Positions 1 through 5,814 of a DNA stretch of 6,177 nt are shown one piece after another. A program made the translations under genes and the position numbers. The DNA lies in assembly GCA_003448835.1 (NCBI GenBank), contig DLXM01000357.1, positions 1-6,177 of the forward strand, given 5' to 3'. Within the stretch, counting starts at the first letter, position 1. The number at the start of each line of letters is the position of its first letter. Under the pieces are notes generated by a model. It was not told the origin of the DNA. It did not search any database and saw only the letters and a list, made by a program, of their open reading frames with translations. Source of the DNA: Bacteroidota bacterium. GTDB taxonomy: Bacteria > Bacteroidota > Rhodothermia > Balneolales > HLUCCA01.

Positions 1-873
1 TTATGGGTTAGTAATAGTATGATTGATAGCGCTACTTATGAGGAATTTCAGGCGTTTTGTAAATCCAATGGTATTGTACTGAATAACATTGATACGTTAC
101 TTATGAATGAAAAAGTGTGTGATTGGGTGAAACTGCTCATGAATGACCCCCATCCAAATTTTGGTGCACTAAGTGATATTATTCGATTATATGTGCTTAA
201 TCAAATGGGTGGATGGTACTTTGACACGGATGTTGAAACTGAAGACAACGCTTCTTTGCCATGTAATTTACATACTCACTTTGGATTTTCCTTGAACTTG
301 AAAGATGATGAAGACAGTCCATTTTATTATTCACCTGATATATTGGTTTCATGTCCTCAAAGTTCTTTTTTATTAAAATCGATTGAAATTATTGAGGCAT
401 TGGTGAGAGACGAGCCCTCACTTGATGCAATAAACCATCAACTTCATGATGTTTTGCAAGAAAAACGCCGATTAGCGACTTGTTATACAACAGGTGAAGT
501 AGCATTTGCCGCTTGTTGTAGATTAAAAAGCTGGTATCTGGCCCCATTGATATCATTTAAGATGGATGCACCCCAAAGAACGTATATTCCACACCTAGAT
601 TCGTTCAGAAAAATATCAGTACATTTCCTATCACCTGAATTACGTTTTATATGTTATGAAGAAAGCTCCTACCTTGGGGCACGTAGGAGTTTGCCGCCAG
701 AGGAAGAATGTGAGTATATTGATGCAATGCTTACTTTATTTAACACATCTATTGAGGATGTAACGGCTCAATCAGTGATCACGCATCGATTTAAAAATAT
801 AGGATTTTGGTCAGGACAACCGGCAATCAGTGAGCCTCAAAAATCAATTGATTCTGGTTTGAAATTTATCTGA
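1..873 (+). CDS. DXD-motif glycosyltransferase, 5' end outside window
   Basis: Probable sugar-nucleotide-dependent glycosyltransferase of the Gly_transf_sug (DXD) type, the family that includes OCH1-like enzymes and the catalytic cores of some bacterial toxins and effectors. The frame is open from base 1: six codons (LWVSNS) precede the first ATG at 19. The family normally begins with an IPKxIHxxW-like strand that is absent here, so the real start is probably left of the window. Counting from the ATG at 19, residues 49-73 carry the core: GALSDIIR (D53, R56), then GGWYFDTDVE, with D69 and D71 as the metal and nucleotide-sugar binding DXD. Near the C-terminus, H-(5)-GFW at about 257-265 resembles the H...SW element of related enzymes. 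There is no signal peptide or membrane segment in the visible part. Donor and acceptor sugars cannot be told. A role in surface polysaccharide or as a secreted effector are both possible. No terminator is seen after the TGA. Confidence 0.85.
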   Translation, partial: LWVSNSMIDSATYEEFQAFCKSNGIVLNNIDTLLMNEKVCDWVKLLMNDPHPNFGALSDIIRLYVLNQMGGWYFDTDVETEDNASLPCNLHTHFGFSLNLKDDEDSPFYYSPDILVSCPQSSFLLKSIEIIEALVRDEPSLDAINHQLHDVLQEKRRLATCYTTGEVAFAACCRLKSWYLAPLISFKMDAPQRTYIPHLDSFRKISVHFLSPELRFICYEESSYLGARRSLPPEEECEYIDAMLTLFNTSIEDVTAQSVITHRFKNIGFWSGQPAISEPQKSIDSGLKFI

Positions 874-889
874 TGTAATAAAAAAATCC

Positions 890-1045
890 TTAAGTTGGTT
901 GGCTTTTCCATTGCTCACCAAGCCCGTAAATCAAAGCTGCTGCGCATGTTACCTGGCTTAATGAGCTCTGCTTAGCCGATTCTTTTAGATAATATATTGC
1001 TTCTATGTGAACTCTAGGTTTTCCATCGTCATGAAGAATGATAAT
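890..1045 (-). pseudogene. possible N-terminal fragment of a tyrosine-type integrase (weak)
   Basis: On the minus strand, 51 codons are open from about 1045 down to a TAA at 890-892, in DNA with no + strand gene. The peptide reads roughly IIILHDDGKPRVHIEAIYYL, then a serine-rich turn, then CAAALIYGLGEQW, and stops. A short strand followed by G-P, a YL helix and an alanine-rich helix ending in a tryptophan resembles the SAM-like N-terminal domain of phage-type integrases, but I recognise no signature residue and the catalytic domain is absent. There is no ATG and no ribosome binding site. The frame is closed at 1046-1048, the point where the ABC transporter remnant on the other strand begins. 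Read as the broken edge of a mobile element or rearranged gene. It could equally be a chance open frame. Confidence 0.3.
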
Positions 1046-1194
1046 CTACAGTTATTAATGCTGATCAAATTATTGTATTAGATCATAGTCGTACCGTTGA
1101 AAAGAGTGCGCATGGTGAGTTACTGAAGCAGGGTGGATTGTATGCCGAATTATGGGAAAAACAAACGCATGAAAAACTTGTGGGTGCAGCATGA
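1045..1194 (+). pseudogene. 3' remnant of an ABC transporter ATPase gene
   Basis: Forty-nine codons and a TGA encode the extreme C-terminus of an ABC exporter ATPase domain: STVINADQIIVLD, then a region matching the usual ExGTHxELL as EKSAHGELL, then GGLYAELWEKQ. It aligns nearly without gaps to the end of the intact downstream ABC protein (STIIDSDIIYVMNNG... to YYSLL). The wording (NADQIIVLD, LYAELW) is closest in style to Atm1/ABCB-type exporters. Everything upstream of the serine is missing: the Walker A, signature and Walker B motifs and the membrane domain. Two in-frame stops (1039-1041 and 1042-1044) lie directly before it. The fragment has no ATG, so it is probably not translated. The TGA at 1192-1194 overlaps the ATG of the next gene at 1191-1193, the usual arrangement of a coupled ABC pair. 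The change of GTH to SAH may reflect drift. Confidence 0.8.
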
Positions 1195-2990
1195 CTAAGC
1201 AAAACAATCTTTTCACCTGGTCATCCATTCTAAAGATAGCCCTTGAGCATGGAAAAAACTTTGCTCTCGCCAATATCATTGCCGTGATAAAGACATTGAT
1301 ATATTTACCCGTCCCGTTGATTATTCCAAGCCTTATCAATGAGGTTTTGTTAAAGCAGCCAGGATTTTTTACAAAAATGTTATCCAAGGTATTATCAGCG
1401 TATCTCATTACCCCTGGATTAATAATGATAACAGCATTTACATTGGTGCTGACGCTACGCGTTTTTGTTGAGATTTTAGGTGTTTTACAGGGGCGTGAGT
1501 TTAAAATCATCTCAAAAGATGTTGTATTGAGCATGAGAACAAAATTATTGCTCCATCTAAACAACATATCGATGAAGGAATATGAAACGTTAGGCAGTGG
1601 AAAATTAGCATCCTTCTACATCAAAGACCTGGACACAATTGATGAGTTTATCGGGACGACTGTTAGCCAATCCGTGATTGCGATTCTTGCCTTGATTGGT
1701 GTTATTATCGTATTGTTTTTAATCAATTGGAAAATTGCTTTATTCATCCTGTTGTTTAATCCACTATCCTTGATATTAACAGCTAAGTTCTCCAAAAAAT
1801 TGAAGGAATTAAAAACGTGCCAAAACAAGGCATTTGAATTATTTCAAGAAGCCTTTATTGAGACCATCGATGCCATCGCTCAGATTAGATCGGACAATAA
1901 AGAATCGGGGTTTATTCAAAAATTGATTGGAAAAGCTCAGCAGGTGAGGGACGATTCCATTGCCTATGAATGGAAAACAGAAATTGTCAGCAATTTCTCC
2001 GGAATGCTGCTGTTCATCGGTGTTGATTTATATTACATCTTTGCGATGACCTTGATTTTAGTAAACGACTTTACCATCGGGATGATGATTGCGCTCTTGC
2101 AATATGTGTTTCAAGTGCAGTGGTACATGACCGTTCTCGTCGATATGCAGTCAAAATTTTATGCCGCCGACTCAGCGCTGACACGAATCAATGAAGTCAT
2201 GCAGTTTGAAACGGAGCCTGAATATATTGAAACAATAAACCCCTTTATGGATAGGCAGAACATAACGATAGACATAAACAAGCTGTCATTTTCATATGTC
2301 CCGCAAAAACCAATATTGACTGATATTACTATGCAAATAGCGCCCAATACAAAAGTTGGTATTGTTGGTACAAGTGGATCTGGAAAGTCGACGTTGATTC
2401 AAGCTTTATTAGGCTTTTATCCAATCACATCAGGTGAAATTACAATAAACAGTGCCAGTATTCATGATGTTGGTTTTAAGCGGATCAGGGAAAACATAAG
2501 TACGGTCTTGCAAAGCCCGGTAATGTTTAATGACACCATCCGGAATAACGTGACTCAGGATAAAAACATTACTGATGAGCAAATTTGGAAAGCACTAGAG
2601 ATGGCGCAACTTAAGCCCTTGATCGAAAGCTATGAACTGAAACTGGATACCCAAGTCGGTAAACGTGGTGTGCGTTTCTCTGGTGGTCAACGCCAGCGCT
2701 TTGCAATCGCGCGAATGTTACTCTGTGATTCAAAAGTAGTTATATTAGATGAGGCAACCTCAGCATTGGATTTACAAACAGAGCATGATTTGTTTAAATC
2801 CATCCATGATTTTTTGGCTTCCAAAACTACGATTGTGATCACTCACAGATTAAGTACCATCATAGATTCTGATATTATCTATGTTATGAATAATGGACAA
2901 ATTGCGGAGCAGGGTACACACAACAATCTTGTTCAATTAAAGGGCATCTATTACAGTTTGTTGACCTTGCAACAATCTAAAGACGATTAA
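1191..2990 (+). CDS. ABC exporter half-transporter (membrane domain fused to ATPase)
   Basis: A 599-residue inner-membrane ABC transporter subunit with a fused membrane domain and nucleotide-binding domain, the MsbA/ABCB layout; it should act as a dimer. About six membrane helices are seen, near residues 24-49, 73-97, 157-179, 181-199, 267-291 and 294-316. The ATPase domain is complete: A-loop Y369, Walker A GTSGSGKST 393-401, Q-loop Q441, signature FSGGQ 496-500, Walker B VVILDE 516-521 with catalytic E521, D-loop SALD 524-527 and switch H552. There is no N-terminal C39 peptidase domain. The ATG overlaps the stop of the truncated ABC remnant (ATGA), and no purine-rich ribosome binding site lies in front, so translation was probably coupled to the lost gene. 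The intact motifs suggest a functional protein or a recent loss of its partner. The substrate cannot be predicted; lipid, peptide and drug export are all possible. Homodimer function is an alternative to a heterodimer. Confidence 0.93.
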   Translation: MTKQNNLFTWSSILKIALEHGKNFALANIIAVIKTLIYLPVPLIIPSLINEVLLKQPGFFTKMLSKVLSAYLITPGLIMITAFTLVLTLRVFVEILGVLQGREFKIISKDVVLSMRTKLLLHLNNISMKEYETLGSGKLASFYIKDLDTIDEFIGTTVSQSVIAILALIGVIIVLFLINWKIALFILLFNPLSLILTAKFSKKLKELKTCQNKAFELFQEAFIETIDAIAQIRSDNKESGFIQKLIGKAQQVRDDSIAYEWKTEIVSNFSGMLLFIGVDLYYIFAMTLILVNDFTIGMMIALLQYVFQVQWYMTVLVDMQSKFYAADSALTRINEVMQFETEPEYIETINPFMDRQNITIDINKLSFSYVPQKPILTDITMQIAPNTKVGIVGTSGSGKSTLIQALLGFYPITSGEITINSASIHDVGFKRIRENISTVLQSPVMFNDTIRNNVTQDKNITDEQIWKALEMAQLKPLIESYELKLDTQVGKRGVRFSGGQRQRFAIARMLLCDSKVVILDEATSALDLQTEHDLFKSIHDFLASKTTIVITHRLSTIIDSDIIYVMNNGQIAEQGTHNNLVQLKGIYYSLLTLQQSKDD

Positions 2991-3004
2991 TCAATTAATG
3001 ACGT

Positions 3005-3080
3005 AAAACGAACACTATAGGATGTTTGGTGAACTAACAGAATAATACAGGTTTTTATGTAGGGAAAACGAATTCTATAG
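3005..3080. repeat. pair of 16-bp direct repeats 60 bp apart
   Basis: In the 148-bp spacer between the ABC gene and the nagX-like gene, AAAACGAACACTATAG (3005-3020) recurs as AAAACGAATTCTATAG (3065-3080). Fourteen of 16 positions match and the offset is exactly 60 bp, close to a whole number of helical turns. An 8-bp inverted element, GTAAAACG at 3003-3010 and CGTTTTAC at 3107-3114, adds a further copy of the AAAACG core. This could be a paired binding site controlling the nagX-nagZ operon, or two promoter-like elements sharing a TATAG -10. No good -35 box sits at the right distance from either, so the function is unassigned. Confidence 0.45.
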
Positions 3081-3124
3081 TCCCGGTCAAATGACTTGAG
3101 ATTACACGTTTTACATGCAATCTT

Positions 3125-3130
3125 AAGGGG
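3125..3130 (+). promoter_or_regulatory. ribosome binding site of the nagX-like gene
   Basis: AAGGGG lies 8 bases before the ATG at 3139 and fixes that start. It is the strongest Shine-Dalgarno match of the three left-hand genes and shows that the nagX-like gene opens its own translation unit, unlike the ABC gene before it. Confidence 0.7.
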
Positions 3131-3138
3131 ACCATAAC

Positions 3139-4236
3139 ATGAATCTAAAGCCAGTGAATCAACGATTAATTTCGTTAGACGTTTTTCGAGGGATCACCAT
3201 TGCCTTGATGATCCTAGTTAATAGTCCTGGCAACGCAACCCCTTATTATTGGCTTGAACACTCAGCTTGGAATGGCTGTACGCTGGCTGATTTGGTTTTC
3301 CCTTTTTTCATTGTGATAGTTGGTATTTCGTCAGTACTGGCGCTAACAAATTTAAAAGCAATGAGTGCCAGCACGCCACGCTTGTTAGAAAAAGTCATTC
3401 AACGTAGCGGGTACATTTTTCTCATGGGGCTATTACTCAATGTAATTCCCCATTTTGACCTATCTACACTCCGAATCTTAGGCGTGTTACAACGCATCGC
3501 AATATGTTATTTTTTTTCAGCACTCTTGTTTTTAACCACGAGAATACAAACACAAGCTATCATTATGTTGGTTTTACTCTTCGGTTATGGGTGTCTTATG
3601 ACCTACACCCCTTTTATATTGGACGGAAATTTAGTAGGCACTATTGACAGGTTGGTCTTTGGAGCAGCTCATTTATATACGCCTACATTCGATCCTGAAG
3701 GACTTTTAAGTACCCTACCTGCCATTGCATCGGTATTACTTGGCAACCTCATTGGCTTTGGCTTGACGTCATCGCGAACAAACAAACAAAAACTCCAATG
3801 GATAAGTGCCGCAAGTTTAATGCTGGTCTTCATAGGATGGATTTTGGATTTTACGTTGCCAATAAACAAAGCCCTCTGGTCAAGTTCCTATGTTTTGTTG
3901 ACCGGTGGCATAGCACTGTTAGTATTCTCAATCCTCTATTTTTTTATTGAAATAAAACACTGGATAAGATGGTCAAAACCTTTCGCTCTTTTAGGGCGGC
4001 ATGCCATGCTGGTGTACATGCTGCACGTTTTGTTTTTAAAGATTCAAGGCATAATTTTCATGCATAATTCCGAAGGCGCGACAGTTAATTTTCGGGTATA
4101 CCTCACCGAGGTACTATTCAGTCATTTTACGCCAGAAAACGCGGCGCTCTGCTATGCGGTCAGTTATACTCTGCTTTGGCTGCTTGTTATTAAAGGCTTT
4201 GAAAAATGGCAAAAACAATATCGTAGTTTTAACTAA
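3139..4236 (+). CDS. nagX: NagX-like membrane acyltransferase (heparan-alpha-glucosaminide N-acetyltransferase family)
   Basis: A 365-residue polytopic inner-membrane protein of COG4299, the bacterial relatives of human lysosomal HGSNAT (DUF1624/DUF5009 group). Family members are thought to transfer an acetyl group from acetyl-CoA across the membrane to an amino sugar; bacterial substrates are poorly known. Signature blocks: RLISLDVFRG at 9-18; EHSAWNGCTLADLVFPFF at 40-57, with H41 aligned to the conserved HxxWNG histidine proposed as the acetyl carrier in HGSNAT; FDPEGLLSTLPAI at 184-196; PINKALWSSSYVLLTGG at 241-257; and GRHAMLVYMLH at 286-296. About ten membrane helices are expected, and the length is normal for the family. 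The start is supported by AAGGGG 8 bases upstream. The nagZ stop-to-start spacing downstream is 14 bp, so the two are probably cotranscribed and act on N-acetylglucosamine-containing wall fragments. The family call is firm; the precise substrate is inference. Confidence 0.88.
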   Translation: MNLKPVNQRLISLDVFRGITIALMILVNSPGNATPYYWLEHSAWNGCTLADLVFPFFIVIVGISSVLALTNLKAMSASTPRLLEKVIQRSGYIFLMGLLLNVIPHFDLSTLRILGVLQRIAICYFFSALLFLTTRIQTQAIIMLVLLFGYGCLMTYTPFILDGNLVGTIDRLVFGAAHLYTPTFDPEGLLSTLPAIASVLLGNLIGFGLTSSRTNKQKLQWISAASLMLVFIGWILDFTLPINKALWSSSYVLLTGGIALLVFSILYFFIEIKHWIRWSKPFALLGRHAMLVYMLHVLFLKIQGIIFMHNSEGATVNFRVYLTEVLFSHFTPENAALCYAVSYTLLWLLVIKGFEKWQKQYRSFN

Positions 4237-4250
4237 AACAGGATTTCACA

Positions 4251-5339
4251 ATGCCTAACTTATTTATGGTCGACCTTCTCGGAACAGAAATTCTAGAAGA
4301 AGAAAGATCAATATTACAACATCCCAATGTTGGCGCGCTTATTCTATTCACCCGCAATTTTAAAGATCCCGAACAACTGAAAAATCTTATTGAGGCCGTT
4401 CGTTCAATTCGCCCTGATATCTTTATTGCAGTTGATCATGAAGGTGGCATTGTACAACGTTTTCAGCGACATGGCTTTCGCTCTCTGCCTGCAGCTCGTG
4501 TTTTTGGAGATATCTATGATTTAAATTCAGAAGCAGGCATTAAACTCGCGAGACAATATGGCGAAATAATGGCAAAGGATTTACTAAAATATGGGATTGA
4601 TTTAAGTTTGGCTCCCGTGCTTGATGTTCATGGGGTGAGTAAGGTTATTGCTGGACTGGATCGTGCCTTTCATCAAAATCCGGATATTGTTGTGGAATTG
4701 GCGACCGCATTTATTCACGGAATGAATGAAGCCGGCATGCCTGCAGTTGGCAAACATTTTCCAGGTCACGGTTCGATTGCTTCCGATTCGCATATTTCAA
4801 TGCCAGTTTGTGAATCGTCAAAAGATGAATTGATCAATGGCGATTTAAAACCATTTATCGAACTGATGGGTAAGAATATATTAAGTGCCGTCATGCCTGC
4901 ACATGTTACCTACACAGCCATTGATGCAAATCATGCAGCCGGCTTTTCAAAAATTTGGTTACAAGATATTTTACGTCATGAGCTTGATTTTAAAGGTATG
5001 GTTTTAAGTGATTGCTTAGGCATGGCCGGCGCAGATATTGGTAATATGAATACCCGGGCAACTCAGGCACTTGAAGCAGGTTGTGATATGTTAATTGTAT
5101 GCAACCAAACACGCGCATTATTGTATGAAGTATTACAAACCGTTACTTTCGAGCAATCGCCAGCGTCGATGCAACGTATTGAAACATTCAAAAGCAATAT
5201 GGCACGTTTTTCCCAAGACACAACGGCAAGAATTACTCCCTATCTGCCTTTTACATTACATGGGGCAACAGATAGAGCTTCGGATAATTCATCAGCATTG
5301 CATACGAGTGAAACGTTAAATAATACGAGCTCAATTTAA
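4251..5339 (+). CDS. nagZ: beta-N-acetylhexosaminidase NagZ (glycoside hydrolase family 3)
   Basis: A 362-residue cytoplasmic enzyme that removes N-acetylglucosamine from anhydromuropeptides imported during peptidoglycan recycling; its product feeds the AmpR-type beta-lactamase signal in some species. Motifs: LILFTRNF 30-37, VDHEGGIVQRF 61-71 (D62 and R70 in the sugar pocket), APVLDV 121-126, R138 in the DRAFH segment, KHFPGHG 168-174 followed by D179-S180-H181 (the Asp-His acid/base pair typical of NagZ) and VLSDCLGM 251-258 with nucleophile D254. There is no signal peptide, in line with cytoplasmic action. The start has AGGA 7 bases upstream. Two small departures: the common EGGRVQR reads EGGIVQR (I67), and SDDLSM reads SDCLGM. 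The last ~28 residues are rich in Ser, Thr and Asn and look like a non-conserved tail. It is single-domain, without the C-terminal domain of larger family 3 beta-glucosidases. Confidence 0.95.
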   Translation: MPNLFMVDLLGTEILEEERSILQHPNVGALILFTRNFKDPEQLKNLIEAVRSIRPDIFIAVDHEGGIVQRFQRHGFRSLPAARVFGDIYDLNSEAGIKLARQYGEIMAKDLLKYGIDLSLAPVLDVHGVSKVIAGLDRAFHQNPDIVVELATAFIHGMNEAGMPAVGKHFPGHGSIASDSHISMPVCESSKDELINGDLKPFIELMGKNILSAVMPAHVTYTAIDANHAAGFSKIWLQDILRHELDFKGMVLSDCLGMAGADIGNMNTRATQALEAGCDMLIVCNQTRALLYEVLQTVTFEQSPASMQRIETFKSNMARFSQDTTARITPYLPFTLHGATDRASDNSSALHTSETLNNTSSI

Positions 5340-5379
5340 TTAGTTGCCAGGGACTATAGGGGCTACTCGACCTCTAAGT

Positions 5380-5412
5380 AAAAAAGGTGTGGACAATTCA
5401 TGCCTCTTTTTT
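5380..5412 (+). terminator. possible rho-independent terminator after nagZ
   Basis: AAAAAAGG (5380-5387) can pair with CCTCTTTTTT (5403-5412) around a 15-base loop, with two bulged bases, leaving a T-run on the 3' side. The stem is A-T rich and imperfect, and the loop is long, so this is a weak candidate. Just upstream AGGGG (5358-5362) can pair with CCTCT (5371-5375), one G-U pair included, which may help. The position, about 40-70 bases beyond the nagZ stop and before the promoter-like box at 5490, suits a terminator. Confidence 0.3.
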
Positions 5413-5489
5413 AATCAGTATATTTTCGATCCTCTATCTGACCGCATTGTTTTTACGGACGGATGCTTTTCGGCGCATGTTGATTAGTA

Positions 5490-5495
5490 TATAAT
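5490..5495 (+). promoter_or_regulatory. candidate sigma-70 -10 box upstream of the small ORF
   Basis: TATAAT matches the -10 consensus exactly and lies 60 bases before the small ORF. At 17 bases upstream the hexamer is TTTTCG (5467-5472), a poor -35 match, so an activator may be needed or the site may be chance. Transcription from here would give a leader of about 55 bases that includes the hairpin at 5532-5553. It would serve the small ORF and the ABC gene at 5815. Confidence 0.4.
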
Positions 5496-5531
5496 CACCG
5501 ATAAATGATCATGGTTGGTCCAATATGGGTC

Positions 5532-5553
5532 TTATCCTGACATACAGGAATAA
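5532..5553 (+). promoter_or_regulatory. hairpin covering the ribosome binding site of the small ORF
   Basis: TTATCCTG (5532-5539) pairs with CAGG-A-ATAA (5545-5553) across a five-base loop ACATA, giving eight base pairs with one bulged A at 5549. The 3' arm contains AGGA, the Shine-Dalgarno sequence 5-6 bases before the ATG at 5556. In RNA this fold would block initiation; in DNA the same near-palindrome could be an operator. Only the pairing is seen directly; regulation is inferred. Confidence 0.45.
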
Positions 5554-5555
5554 TA

Positions 5556-5780
5556 ATGCTGACAAAAAAAGAGATTGGCTCATCTGCTCCAGAAACTGGG
5601 GTATCTCCAACTGATGTATCGTCATTAAGCGAAAAAAAAGAATCTTCCGAGCTAGTATATTCATCGGTCGGTCATGCCTTGCATTTTGTTACGGAATTGT
5701 TCGGTAGTACTGAAAAAGCTGTTCATGTTTGCGAACCCCTATTGACTTTGACGCTACGTCAACCTGTATCGTGTACTTGA
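5556..5780 (+). CDS. small protein of unknown function upstream of an ABC transporter gene
   Basis: A 74-codon ORF I do not recognise. The ATG has AGGAA 5 bases before it. Residues 1-35 are hydrophilic and rich in Ser, Glu and Lys, with a low-complexity stretch around SSLSEKKESSEL (22-33). Residues 35-66 are more hydrophobic (SVGHALHFVTELFG, then PLLTLTL), too short and interrupted for a sure membrane helix. The last 16 residues, from C59 to T74, are bracketed by two cysteines and contain Thr and Ser. There is no signal peptide. The next gene, an ABC transporter, begins 34 bases after the stop and has its own ribosome binding site, so the pair may be one operon. Possibilities are a small exported peptide, a regulatory leader ORF, or a decayed 5' fragment of something larger. 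No double-glycine leader site is visible, so a classic bacteriocin is not supported. Confidence 0.5.
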   Translation: MLTKKEIGSSAPETGVSPTDVSSLSEKKESSELVYSSVGHALHFVTELFGSTEKAVHVCEPLLTLTLRQPVSCT

Positions 5781-5804
5781 TATACAATTTTATATATTAA
5801 ATAA

Positions 5805-5810
5805 AGAGGA
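5805..5810 (+). promoter_or_regulatory. ribosome binding site of the right-edge ABC gene
   Basis: AGAGGA sits 4 bases before the ATG at 5815 in a very A-rich context. It supports this start rather than the internal ATG at residue 20, and shows that the gene does not depend on coupling to the small ORF. Confidence 0.65.
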
Positions 5811-5814
5811 AAAA

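Noticed and set aside
666..689. Perfect 7-bp inverted repeat CTCCTAC / GTAGGAG with a 10-base loop
   Set aside because: It lies inside the glycosyltransferase coding region with no T-run after it. One such repeat is expected by chance at this length.
700..873. C-terminal type IV secretion signal on the glycosyltransferase, suggested by the PPEEE cluster
   Set aside because: The glutamate cluster is about 55 residues from the C-terminus and the last 20 residues show no convincing signal. The taxonomic assignment is also uncertain.
1024..1044. CAT CGT (His-Arg) in frame with the ABC remnant, as though the switch histidine loop were still present with a short insertion before STV
   Set aside because: Only two codons match, the preceding codons do not fit the family, and two stop codons intervene. 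Probably coincidence.
1070..1567. A 165-codon minus-strand open frame
   Set aside because: It runs antisense to the well-supported ABC transporter and the ABC remnant, has no recognisable domain, and reads as a shadow of the coding strand.
5095..5319. A 74-codon + strand frame within nagZ
   Set aside because: It lies entirely inside the nagZ coding region in another frame, with unusual composition and no ribosome binding site.
3075..5359. CTATAGTCCC (3075-3084) and its exact reverse complement GGGACTATAG (5350-5359) flanking the nagX-nagZ operon, like element ends
   Set aside because: A 10-bp inverted match is expected several times by chance in 6 kb. There is no transposase between them and no target duplication.
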